Positions 55,401 through 64,000 of a stretch of DNA of 64,000 bases are shown here, piece after piece. How positions within the stretch are numbered: the first letter of the stretch is position 1; each line of letters begins with the position of its first letter. Location: positions 13,764,001 to 13,828,000 of the forward strand of contig JBANAY010000003.1 in NCBI GenBank assembly GCA_037952775.1. The letters are read 5' to 3'. Position numbers and translations under genes: made by a program. This DNA comes from Clonostachys chloroleuca (taxonomy: Eukaryota > Ascomycota > Sordariomycetes > Hypocreales > Bionectriaceae). The notes beneath the pieces are model-generated. The model was not told the origin of the DNA. It made no database searches and worked only from the letters and a program-made list of their open reading frames with translations.

Positions 55401-56588
55401 ATGGCATCAAACAATCGTAAGGGATTATCGGTCGCTCCAGCGGCTGCCTGTATCTGCCTACTTGCCACCATTACTCTGGCTATCACCACCCCCTTGCTTG
55501 TTCCTTATCTGGAATTGCACAAACAAGGATTTGTGTTTCTTCTCTATGAACTCCCAGGGCTCATCATCAATCTCACCAAGCCGTACATTGCAACAATAGC
55601 AATCAACTATGCCTCCCTGGTGTATCTTCATCACGCTAAAACAGTCACTAATGCGGAGAGTGTGGACGAAAGAGTTGTTGCAGAAGAGAAAAAGATTATT
55701 CTCTGCATGCAGAGATTTCTGAGCGCACACCCGACCCGAGTCGAGCCATTTCGCAGGCAAATTGAAGAAACTATGACAGAAGCTGCTGCGAACTTCGAAC
55801 ATGGCCAACCAAATACCAGAGGATTGGGGGAAGCACTCTTCAGCAAGGTCCGGAAGTGCAAGCCCGAGGCACTTATCGAGGCATCCGATAAAGCAATACG
55901 AAACACAGTGATCCTTTTTCAATTCTTCTATCGCCTCTTCTCCTGGGTCGGCTGCCTGATTACGGTAGGTGTTATCTTTGCCGCGTTCATATGCCAGATG
56001 GTACTCGAACGGCCCATGGTCAACCAAGACAAAGCCATGAGAGATACAATCAAGCAGCTTGAACGTGCTGGCCACGGCGCTACTGGGAGCGAAGCGATGG
56101 TTGGCTTCAGGCGTTCTTTACATGCACTATCCGAGGCATCAACAGTACTGAGCCGGTTACGCGCCTGTCGAGACTCCTTATATCTTTTCTGCTTCTTCCT
56201 GCTTTTCCAATGCCTGGGCGATGATCAACACACCGCGCTTTTTGCAGCCTATAAGTACCTCTCTTCTATCCGCGAAGCTTTCGAAAAGCTAGGCTCTTGT
56301 CGTGTTCAGTTACGGTTAATTATTGCGAATGGAAGTTGGACAATAGCCCGTGTTGCGCTTCAAGCTTGGTGGGATTTGTCGAGTGAGGACAACGGGGAAG
56401 AGAAGCAGGCTCATGTACATCTTGCTGTACATATTGCAAGCTCCCAAACCCAGGCGAGGTACAGTACGTTTGAGACTGGAGTAAGGGGTTACGTCGATGA
56501 GTTCTATATGGAGGGTATGGGCATTCTGGACATGGGTATTATGGACCGTCGGGATATAGAGTGTGGATATCCTTTGACATTTATCTAG
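55401..56588 (+). CDS. Multi-pass membrane protein, unrecognised
   Basis: A single exon of about 395 aa from ATG 55401 (MASNNRKGLS; the in-frame ATG 55383 would add six residues). Hydrophobic segments lie at about residues 10-40, 45-75 and 165-205 (WVGCLITVGVIFAAFICQMV), with a weaker one at about 265-280. Between them is a charged helical region (VVAEEKKIILCMQRFLSAHP), and the C-terminus after residue 300 is soluble. No known transporter or receptor motif was seen. Composition and length argue for a real gene. Confidence 0.6.
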   Translation: MASNNRKGLSVAPAAACICLLATITLAITTPLLVPYLELHKQGFVFLLYELPGLIINLTKPYIATIAINYASLVYLHHAKTVTNAESVDERVVAEEKKIILCMQRFLSAHPTRVEPFRRQIEETMTEAAANFEHGQPNTRGLGEALFSKVRKCKPEALIEASDKAIRNTVILFQFFYRLFSWVGCLITVGVIFAAFICQMVLERPMVNQDKAMRDTIKQLERAGHGATGSEAMVGFRRSLHALSEASTVLSRLRACRDSLYLFCFFLLFQCLGDDQHTALFAAYKYLSSIREAFEKLGSCRVQLRLIIANGSWTIARVALQAWWDLSSEDNGEEKQAHVHLAVHIASSQTQARYSTFETGVRGYVDEFYMEGMGILDMGIMDRRDIECGYPLTFI

Positions 56589-57266
56589 TCTACGCAGAGA
56601 AGGAGATAATTCACGACTGGAGCTAAATCTTGGTTGGTACAAGAGCTTGGTCGAGTGAAGACGCGAGCACTATTTGATGGGCGGGGAGAGGAAGTAATCA
56701 GAGAGATGCAAGGCGCAACGTACTTGCTAGGCATGGATACGTGGGGTGTCTTTGTCATATCACGCTGGAAGTCTTTCGTTGAGGGTTATCGCAGAGTAGT
56801 TGGAAACGGCTAGTCCAGGATAATTCATAGAATTTGGTGATAAATGAACGCTATTGAGTGGCCTTGGGTTATGTAACCTAAAGAAGAAAGTAGAAACGGA
56901 TCTTCCTTAACATACAAATCTAAAAATGAACAAAACATGTTTTTTTTCCTACTTATGAGCCTCAGTGCATGCCCCAACATGCATTTCCACGAGCTTTTCT
57001 ATCCCTCTGCGGCCAAAAAGGGCCCTAGTTTCTCACCAGGGTTGACTATTATCCAACTCCTTCCAAGATACCAATGATATCTCCATTGAATCTTACGCCC
57101 TCTGAATACATACATATGTAATTACCGCATTTCTCGGCAGTTCGGATAAATGAATCGGCCCGAGCCAGCACTACTATTTATATGCCTGCTCACCTTGCTT
57201 GCCCATTTATTCTCCTACTTTCTCGTCCCTGCCAACTCACCCCTGCCAACTCACCCCTTCATCACA
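56589..57266. other. Intergenic region
   Basis: No gene. The last 80 nt, with CTCACCCCTGCCAACTCACC direct repeats, form the leader of the next gene. Confidence 0.4.
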
Positions 57267-58104
57267 ATGTCAAACGAATCACTCTCGTAAGTGTTCTTCG
57301 AACTATCCCACCCTATGGCCAAAGCTAAATTATGTTCAATTTCAAAGCACAGGCACTACACCTCTACCTCTTGATCCTGAGACCAAGGGTGTGGAAGCTG
57401 GACTGCGCATGTACTTTTCCAAATGGTCCAAGTTGGCACATCTGAAAGCTGATCCTGAGCCTTGGATGATTCATCAGTCTGAGTCAGTGCTTACTCTCTG
57501 TATCAAGACTCTAATGGAGCTACATGACGTTATTCTCCTTGGGCTGCATGATCTTTCTTCTTGCTTTCACCAACGCCAGGGTCTAGTCCGAGTGGGCGAT
57601 TTCATACGGCTCTTAATTGGCGTCCCCAAGTTTTTTCATAAGATGAAACTATTACCCGAGAAAGTAAAGAAAAACTTCTTCCATGAATCAATTCAAATAC
57701 TCGTCAGTCTTTATACCCAAGAGCCAAGGACAAGGAAACAGTTCCATCAATGGCTGCCGTGGACAACGATCCTTGCTTCCCAAGCTCACTTTACAAGCCC
57801 AAAATCCCGCAAACCTCGTTTTCTATGTTCGGGTTTGCGGATCAGGGCGGATGGCTGGGTCATACCTGGTCCATCGGGTACTACAGTGGTCAAGCAAGAT
57901 TGTTCCCCTTTTTTCACTCTGCTTCGTACCTTGAGTGGCAAGGAACACAATATCTCTCTCGCGTACGAGGAAAAGAAGAAAGAAGAAGAATATCGAAAAC
58001 AGACACGGGAGATTGTGGTTCCTTTGGACGAAAAAGAAGAAGCAGCCAAGAAGCGGATACCCCCTCCCACCACTGAACAGCAAGGAACACAAGATCATGG
58101 ATGA
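57267..58104 (+). CDS. Uncharacterised two-exon protein, 258 aa
   Basis: Exon 1 (57267-57286) encodes MSNESL and ends at a GTAAGT donor. Exon 2 (57348-58104) continues TGTTPLPLDPETKGVEAGLR, then FSKWSKLAHLKADPEPWMIH, VLTLCIKTLMELHDVILLGL and a Lys/Glu-rich tail (YEEKKKEEEYRKQTREIVVP, EKEEAAKKRIPPPT). The tail suggests a charged coiled coil. No domain recognised. A second small frame overlaps its last codons. Confidence 0.55.
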
Positions 58105-58264
58105 AGAGAAGCAGATACGAGGCGGGTTACGCCAGAAGCTGAGGGCGGTTTTGTTTTTATGCTATTTTCTGCAGATTTTCGCAATTTCTTCTACTTTATG
58201 GGCTCTCTTCATCTTCTCTCGGAAAGTCTCGCAGCATACAGTTCATCACCACCTACTATCTTAG
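58097..58264 (+). CDS. Small single-pass membrane ORF overlapping the previous gene
   Basis: ATG 58097 overlaps the previous stop codon by a few bases in another frame. It encodes 55 aa, MDEEKQIRGGLRQKLRAVLF then LCYFLQIFAISSTLWALFIF and SRKVSQHTVHHHLLS. The pattern is a charged head, basic stop-transfer residues and one hydrophobic helix. It could be a separate small protein or an alternative 3' exon giving the upstream protein a membrane anchor. Confidence 0.35.
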   Translation: MDEEKQIRGGLRQKLRAVLFLCYFLQIFAISSTLWALFIFSRKVSQHTVHHHLLS

Positions 58265-59425
58265 GCTTATCTTTCCCTCTACTATTTAGAGTATAATTTT
58301 TAGCAAAATTCATCTCTTTCCCCTTTAGCAACGAGTTCTGTTCATCTACTCTGAGAAGTGATCACCTCCCCATTATCAGTGTCCCTAGACTTGAATAGCA
58401 TCACATCATAGAAATAGGCGTGCCTCTCGATGTTGCTTTGTCTGAAGAACACAGGAAGATCCCGGATGGAGAACATTGTACAGATATTCATCACGATGTC
58501 TGTTTTGACCTATTGAATAGATCTCCTTGTCTTCCGATCATGAACTATCCTGCGATGAGTTCAAGCCTCCCATTCTCTTGATTGCTCTGGAACTGAGGAG
58601 GAAGGTGGTATCTTTTCCAAGGAGTGCAGTTGAGCTGTCATACCTCCAGTTTGACAAAGGAACCAGGCCTGTCAGAGAGGGCGATATTTTGGTCGAGACG
58701 CGGAGGTTCGGATCGTTTGTTTCGAAAGGAGGAGGAGTGGCTGCCTAGGGAGGTCTCAGGCCGTCGAGTTATTGGGTCGTCGGTTCTATGGAAAGAGATG
58801 GAGGTCGTAGATGACTGCCTCGCGAGGTCTTAGGCCGTCGAGTGCTTGGACTATTGATTTCGAAAAAGAAGCGCGGAAATACGTGAGGGAAAAAGTGGGA
58901 GTTTGCTGGGAAACAGAAGCTTTTTTTTGGCGAGCAGGGAATAAACAGTGAAGGCTGGAAGGTGTTGAATGGCTGGGACTAAAAGGCAAAAAGGGAGGGG
59001 TAGGAGAGCCATCGGAGTTTAGAGTGAGGAGTGCGATTTAGAGGGAAGAAGGAAGGACAATTCGAGGGAGAGAGGACCAGGTTTTTTTTAGGTAAGATTC
59101 GCGCCTTCTCGTTACTGCTTTGGCTATCAGTTGCTTCCTGCGGGAGGTGCGGTGATTGGTGTAGTTTCCAACCAATGTGCCTTGCGACCTTGAGGGAGTG
59201 ATGCGTATAGGGTAGTGTCCGAAAAACCACCCACCACAATAGCAAAATATCTGAACCCTACTGCCTGAAAAATGCTCAATTAGTGACTCAGAAAAGCCCA
59301 AATCATGTGGCAGCAGTAGATAGGATATACCTCCTCATTGAGGTACAATGACGAGTGGATGTGGAGGAAACAGCGAGTTACTTGGAGATCGAATCGAATG
59401 ATTATCTGGGTCATGACACATGCAA
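58265..59425. other. Region downstream of the retroelement remnant, possible LTR
   Basis: On the minus strand, TGTCATGACCCAG begins at about 59421 directly behind the Gypsy integrase tail, the kind of sequence often found at the start of fungal Ty3/Gypsy LTRs. The other end and a second LTR were not identified. Short frames at 58527-58833 are not convincing. Confidence 0.3.
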
Positions 59426-60280
59426 CTACCATAAACATCCCTTCATTGTTAATGTCAACCTGCTAAGACCACTAAATAACCGATCCAGTCCTTCTGACAG
59501 CTTCTCCAGGCGTTTGAACTTGCCTCGAGGCAGTTGACCGGGAACCTCTGCGTCGGAAGAATATGGATCCGCTTCCGAAGCCTCCACCAAATCGCCCTCT
59601 CTTCCGTCATGCATCACTTTCTTGGATGCTAGCAGATAATCGTCATCAATGCTAGCCCGCCAGCCATCTTCTCCTTTCAAGAACCTCTTCAATCTGGATC
59701 CTTGGTAAGATCTGCTCAATCTCTCACCGCTGAGCTCTTTCAGGCGATAACTGTGTTAGGCCGGGAAGATCTCTGAGATACAGTAGGGTCCGTACCACCG
59801 CGTTTGGAATTTGGCATTACAAAGCTTATTTTTCACTCGGATCACATTGTAAGTCAAGACGAGATCGTCGATTTTGAGCTTGTCCTTGCGGAGAAGCAGA
59901 GTGTCGCGTTTATTAACTTTGCATCTGACCTTAGCTCGGGGTTCGCGACCACACGACGCGCTTCTTCCACATCCGCCGCTTTCCTCTCGATTACTCGCAT
60001 ACGCGCTCTGAGCAAAATCCTCCCTCGTAGAGACTCTATGCAGGAACTGTAACTTCAAGCGGAAGCAGTGGTTCCCATTCGTACATCAGTTGGAACGGTG
60101 ACCTACCCGTGTTGTGCCGGATCGCAATTCGATCCGCAAGAATAGCGCGTTCGACATAAAAGATGTAAGCGGCCTCGCGGCCTGAGACTCGTTATCTCGG
60201 TCAATTTTAGCAAGTCTCTCAAGGCCTGGTGCTTTCAAGTTGGACATAGCCGATAGGGCAGCGGATAAAAACAAGAACAC
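59426..60280 (-). pseudogene. Ty3/Gypsy retrotransposon integrase remnant
   Basis: Minus-strand pieces in order: AILADRIAIRHNTGRSPFQL, MYEWEPLLPLEVTVPA and stop (about 60165-60050), the end of the integrase core. Then VNKRDTLLLRKDKLKIDDLV, LTYNVIRVKNKLCNAKFQTR and WYGPYCISEI (about 59930-59760), the GPF/GPY module. Finally SYQGSRLKRFLKGEDGW (about 59710-59660), the end of the polyprotein. Frame changes and stops break the polyprotein. No reverse transcriptase, RNase H or gag is present nearby. Confidence 0.7.
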
Positions 60281-61178
60281 TTAAAGGTTAGAAGTAATAA
60301 AGAATAGTGGCAAATTAGAATATCAAGCAGTGGATGATGCAGGGTTTGCAGCGTTCCTGGTGTATTCTCTGCAAAAAAATTGGCATAGCCTCTGCCGCCT
60401 AATATACATAGAGGGAGTGTTGGTTGCCGCGGAAACCCCTGATTGATACGCAAACATTTAATTGATTGCTAGTTCGACATACTAGATCTCATGCACTATG
60501 ACGAGAGAATGACTGATGTGCCTAAAGTCAAACACCTCAATTGGCTTTGGTAACTTAAAGAAGACCATGGGCTAAATCAATAGCCTAAGAGGTACCGATG
60601 TGTGCGGTCCTCTGATCATGTAGGCATGGTTTGGGAATCGAAGGGGACCCCTAGAGGTCTCTTAGGAGACCTACATTGACCCTGTGGCCGAGGGCTATCG
60701 ATGCGCTACTGCAGTGGCGTTAACCTCTTATCAGTTCCAAGACGACTTAAACTATTGCGGCAATCATGCACACGCGATGGTGCCACTCTCAACCAGTCCT
60801 AAGAAAGCCTAAACTCAGAATTGGCGTGCTAAAGCGGCGCCAGGACTAGAACCGATACATGTATAGGCGACCGTGAACACGGCCTAGCACCAGCCTTGTC
60901 TATACAGCGAGGCGAGGGACTGCGTGCGGGCAGGGAAATCGGAACATTTGATGGCATCCCCAGTGTCAGAGAAAATTAAATGGACTGTGGCGCTCGCCTT
61001 CGTGGCACTTGGTCCAATTGCTGGGTCATGACGGATATATTACGTATCAACCAGCATGGCTTCATCCGCTTCATCTCGCTGGCCACCTAACCATTGGGGC
61101 ACACTATGTAGCGTTAAATAGCAGAAATATCTCATTTTTGTATCCTGGGTTCAATTCCTCCCTTGGGTAATAACAATC
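60281..61178. other. Intergenic, no gene seen
   Basis: Nothing recognised; the right end is the presumed promoter of the secreted-protein gene. Confidence 0.4.
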
Positions 61179-61958
61179 ATGTTGCGCCACTTGCTTATTG
61201 CGCTCTCTCTATTTGCGCTCTGCCCGTTGGGCAAATTCCCTAAACTCAGCCTGCAATGGGCGATATGCGATACCGATCCCCAGACTGTCCTTCGTAAGCT
61301 CGGCGAAAACAGTACTCGAGAGCCTTATAAAAAGTCTCCTATTACTTACTATGATACCAATCCTCCATCCTATATCTGGGATGGGCTCATGTTCCGCACA
61401 AAAACCAGACGCGGAGAGGAGCTTTCAGCCGTTAAGGCTCATTTTGACCCTTCAGCATCGGACGCCCCAGAGCGATTCCTCTGGAACCAGGAGGTGGATG
61501 GTAATACAATAATACCCGACACGCCCGAGAGATTCCGCTGCGTCTGGGATAGGTACGGCAACGATGTGTCCTTTGCCTGCCAGATACAGTCTCTTCTGGC
61601 CGGGAGAAAGGAGCTCTGGACTGACGAGCAAGTTCGTTTTGCTGAACGTTGCCAGAGTGTCACTTGGGGGGATCTTGTCGGTTTTGGGCCGAACCCGAAT
61701 CCAAAGTGGCGTCTGAACGTCACCGGCCACAGGGCTGTGATGGAGGACGTACAGGCGGGACTTTTCCACCTAATGGAGCTAGAAGTGAAGGCTTTCAAGC
61801 ACGAGGGCGAAGAGGTTTACCAAAATATCAGTACATACTTGGGAGAGCGTGGCATCGTGTTGTGTCATAAGCAGGAGCCAAAAACCGTAAGACTGTTTCA
61901 CGCTATAGGCTATGACAGGAGTCACCGTCTGGTGCAACAGTTTGGACTCGAGACCTAA
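61179..61958 (+). CDS. Secreted protein, unrecognised
   Basis: A single exon of 259 aa. The N-terminus MLRHLLIALSLFALCPLG is a clear signal peptide (positive start, hydrophobic core, small residues before the likely cleavage site). The mature part contains NPPSYIWDGLMFRTKTRRGE, WNQEVDGNTIIPDTPERFRC and FGPNPNPKWRLNVTGH, with about five cysteines. No catalytic motif recognised. Its size, secretion signal and accessory location are compatible with an effector-like or extracellular enzyme role, which is inference only. Confidence 0.65.
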   Translation: MLRHLLIALSLFALCPLGKFPKLSLQWAICDTDPQTVLRKLGENSTREPYKKSPITYYDTNPPSYIWDGLMFRTKTRRGEELSAVKAHFDPSASDAPERFLWNQEVDGNTIIPDTPERFRCVWDRYGNDVSFACQIQSLLAGRKELWTDEQVRFAERCQSVTWGDLVGFGPNPNPKWRLNVTGHRAVMEDVQAGLFHLMELEVKAFKHEGEEVYQNISTYLGERGIVLCHKQEPKTVRLFHAIGYDRSHRLVQQFGLET

Positions 61959-62098
61959 AACTTGGTATCAATGTCCACAATAAAGTTCGCTGGAAAATAC
62001 AAAACTTAGCAAAGGTTAAATATACTCACGACCGGCTTGTGTCCCGTTAGAAATGAGCGAGCAAAATACAAAACTTAGGTCAGGCTGCGTGGGCTGCG
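61959..62098. repeat. Short direct repeat
   Basis: AAAATACAAAACTTAG occurs at about 61995 and again at about 62063, 68 nt apart, between two genes. Such a repeat could mark a target-site or slippage duplication. Confidence 0.5.
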
Positions 62099-62590
62099 AT
62101 GAGGTACTTCTCTAAGGCAAAGAACGAACGCTATCCCAAATGGATGGAGCCAGTATTCAAGCAATGACTTGAAGTACACGGAAGACTTGAACAGGGGTTT
62201 AACTTGGCCATCGCAAATGCGGACATTTCTGAAGCCATGGAAACAGAAGCAAATCGACGAAGAGTTCCCAAGGCTGACATTGAAAGAGAATGGGCCAATT
62301 ACCAGAAGGTCATGATAGACAAGCATCTGAGAGAGGAGAATGAGTATGAACAGTCGGAAGTGGAGGTGATTGTGCATGATGAACCAACAGAAGGAGAACA
62401 GCGAGGGATTGAGATTCAAGTCGATCAAGCGATAGCAACTGGGGTCGAGGTGGGAACGGGAACTGATCCCATTGATCACGCCGATGCGTCGACTAGGACT
62501 GATCAGATTACTCGAAGAAACGTCATAACCCAAACAGAAGTGGTAAATGCTAGCACTGTGCGGCAGCCGAGGTTCAACTGCTCGATTTAG
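62099..62590 (+). pseudogene. Acidic hypothetical protein, frame interrupted once
   Basis: From ATG 62099 the frame reads MRYFSKAKNERYPKWMEPVF up to a TGA (62165-62167) and then stays open in the same frame to 62590. It continues VHGRLEQGFNLAIANADISE, METEANRRRVPKADIEREWA and an acidic/Thr-rich tail. Either the TGA is a nonsense mutation (one change from CGA) or translation of the second part starts at ATG 62237. No family recognised. Confidence 0.4.
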
Positions 62591-63026
62591 TCTTTTGGAG
62601 GGTTTCAGCTTATGTACATGTGAACGCTGTGCTCAGCGTATGTATTTACTCTACGGATGAATGATTATATATTATAAATCAAATATTCATTCATTATAGT
62701 GATACTTCCAATCTATATGCAGACGAGCGAAGGAAATGGAATATTACATTGAAAGTAGAGAGACTCCGAGAGTGTGAATGCCGTAGGGTATGAAGGGCCA
62801 GCGTCCGGATAGGATATTTGACATCAACAATGCAACTCCCTTGTGTAAATCAGCCTAGGCACAGTCATCCCGGTGGACGCTAGGCATATTTAGTTATTGT
62901 TGCTTGCAGATCTTACAAAGGTTCAAGCCACATCTGACTTGATCATTGAAATATTGACGTTCTGCCGTATCTCACCTCTGTCCCAATCATGTACCTGTAT
63001 GCTAAGACAGACTTCTACTACGTGTA
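62591..63026. other. Intergenic, AT-rich, no gene seen
   Basis: A plus-strand frame at 62897-63142 overlaps the HET fragment in another frame and is not supported. Confidence 0.4.
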
Positions 63027-63263
63027 TTGAGAACGATGACGCCTTCATCTTCTGGTTTCAAATCTTTATTCCAGGAGATTGCCGGCAATACGAACTCACT
63101 AGGGGTATTGGAATATGGGCCACTGAGATCCAATCAGCATGAGATGCGCATCCTCAAAGGGAAGCCTGGAAAATTCAGCCCCCGAGTACAATTCAGGCTC
63201 TCCAACGCTCGTCTCGACGACGAGTTCTCCTACGAGGCGTTTTCGTATTGTTGGGCCAAGTAA
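63027..63263 (+). pseudogene. HET-domain N-terminal fragment
   Basis: The frame ends RILKGKPGKFSPRVQFRLSN, then DDEFSYEAFSYCWAK and stop. The pattern (R-I-L-x-x-x-P-G, then Y-E-A-F/L-S-Y-C/V-W) is the hallmark of the start of the heterokaryon-incompatibility domain. A possible GTAACT donor lies at the end, but no continuation (GELIWIDALCINQ-type block) was found downstream, so the gene is truncated. Confidence 0.6.
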
Positions 63264-63671
63264 CTATGACTGACTATTATATATAGCTTCATAACCCGTT
63301 TGGACGAATATTCTGAAAACACACCTTTAGCGAAAGTAAGATTTCATGTCCTATCATGTACTCAATTCTAGAAAGCGGAGGAATCAGATCGTATCGATAT
63401 TATAGCTATTTGTTAACCTTTAGTATTACAGTATATAGGGGTATGGGGTATTGCATTTTCACCACATATATTGGCAGTAAGGAATACTCTACCTTTCTGG
63501 TTAAGTCCTTCCAGACCAATCCACGAAGTTCAATGCCATTAATTATAAGATACGAATAATAGGATTAAATATTAATGACCAAGAGTGAATATTCGTCAAA
63601 CTCATGCATAACCCACAATCTGTTCACAATAAATTCCATGTACATCATATTACTTTTGAACAACTCATTCT
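63264..63671. other. AT-rich region, no gene seen
   Basis: Nothing recognised between the HET fragment and the edge gene. Confidence 0.4.
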
Positions 63672-64000
63672 TCAAGCGTTGCAAGTTCCACTAAAACTAA
63701 CGTAAGAACAGCTGAAGCCTACAAAGGTCACAGCGTATGAGTAATTATCGACGATAGTGCCGCCCAAGAGCTGTTTCGACCAGTTTTTGTTTGGGCATGT
63801 AGCCTGGTTTTCGAATTGTGTTGCAGTTGGCGCAGGACCCGTTGTGATCTCGGGAATTGTCAGGCAACCGTTCTTGGCCCTGATATTATTGACAGGTTTG
63901 GAGATGTTAATATCTTGCGACTTCACGTCGACAATCTGGCCACCTTTGTTCCGACACTGCACGGTGGCAGAGTAGGCACTATTGGCATCCACATTGGCGT
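63672..64000 (-). CDS. C-terminal part of a cysteine-containing, probably secreted protein (runs off right edge)
   Basis: The minus-strand frame is open to the window edge and ends after about 109 codons at FVGFSCSYVSFSGTCNA. It has five cysteines spaced through the segment (VQCRNKG, NGCLTIPE, ATCPNKNW, FSCSY, GTCNA) and many Asn/Thr/Ser, typical of small secreted fungal proteins stabilised by disulfides. No family is recognised. The N-terminus and any signal peptide lie outside the window. Confidence 0.55.
   Translation of the reverse strand, partial: ANVDANSAYSATVQCRNKGGQIVDVKSQDINISKPVNNIRAKNGCLTIPEITTGPAPTATQFENQATCPNKNWSKQLLGGTIVDNYSYAVTFVGFSCSYVSFSGTCNA

Noticed and set aside
55458..56075. 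205-codon minus-strand frame
   Set aside because: Opposite strand of the membrane-protein gene, whose frame has clear hydrophobic segments and a better start.
1..64000. Secondary-metabolite gene cluster
   Set aside because: The ABC transporter, LaeA-like methyltransferase and bZIP gene suggested one, but no polyketide synthase, NRPS, terpene cyclase or P450 is visible and the genes are tens of kb apart.

Overview
The window is filamentous ascomycete (Pezizomycotina) nuclear DNA, most likely Eurotiales. The evidence is short GT-AG introns of about 36-75 nt with CTAAC/CTAAT branch sites, and typical fungal families: Ste23, dipeptidyl peptidase III, Nma111, LaeA-like methyltransferase, FunK1 kinase, 2EXR, HET, DUF3435 and DUF3723. 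There is no rRNA, CRISPR array or bacterial signal. I assigned all families by eye from motifs and ran no database search. Exon joins were chosen because they restore phase and conserved motifs.

Left third (1-21.9 kb). Mostly intact genes: an HMT1-type ABC half-transporter (1112-3775, minus), a Ste23/insulysin M16 protease (6309-9725), dipeptidyl peptidase III (10427-12854), an EgtD-like methyltransferase with an unusual hydrophobic leader (14141-15071), an Nma111/HtrA-type protease lacking its usual N-terminal leader (17360-20390) and a nucleoside-hydrolase-like gene (20774-21920). A dead Tc1-type transposase fragment lies just behind STE23.

Middle (22-48 kb). A mosaic of intact accessory genes and debris. 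Intact or nearly intact: a 2EXR protein, a bZIP protein ending in a Zn2Cys6 motif (28673-29859), a C2H2 zinc-finger gene (33244-33997), a seven-exon LaeA-like methyltransferase (39142-40493), a small zinc-ribbon gene (42899-43163) and a 252-codon orphan ORF (44595-45353). Debris: ankyrin and TPR pieces of NLR-type receptors, a DNA-ligase N-terminus, two DUF3435 (FluG-domain) remnants, a split and partly inverted DDE transposase, and several fragments copied from genes elsewhere in the same window (ABC transporter, STE23, nucleoside-hydrolase-like gene).

Right third (48-64 kb). A complete FunK1 kinase (48164-50580), a convergent pair of unrecognised genes 9 nt apart (51970-53139 plus, 53149-53744 minus), the first with tandem repeats in its promoter, a multi-pass membrane protein (55401-56588), an uncharacterised two-exon gene with an overlapping small membrane ORF (57267-58264), Ty3/Gypsy integrase remains (59426-60280), a secreted protein (61179-61958), a truncated HET gene and, at the edge, a partial cysteine-containing protein.

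Together this looks like a core-gene block joined to a fast-evolving accessory region shaped by transposons, small segmental duplications and nonsense mutations of the C-to-T type. I see no obvious secondary-metabolite or defence operon. The most unusual single items are the bZIP-Zn2Cys6 protein, the leader-bearing EgtD-like methyltransferase and the network of intra-window duplicate fragments.
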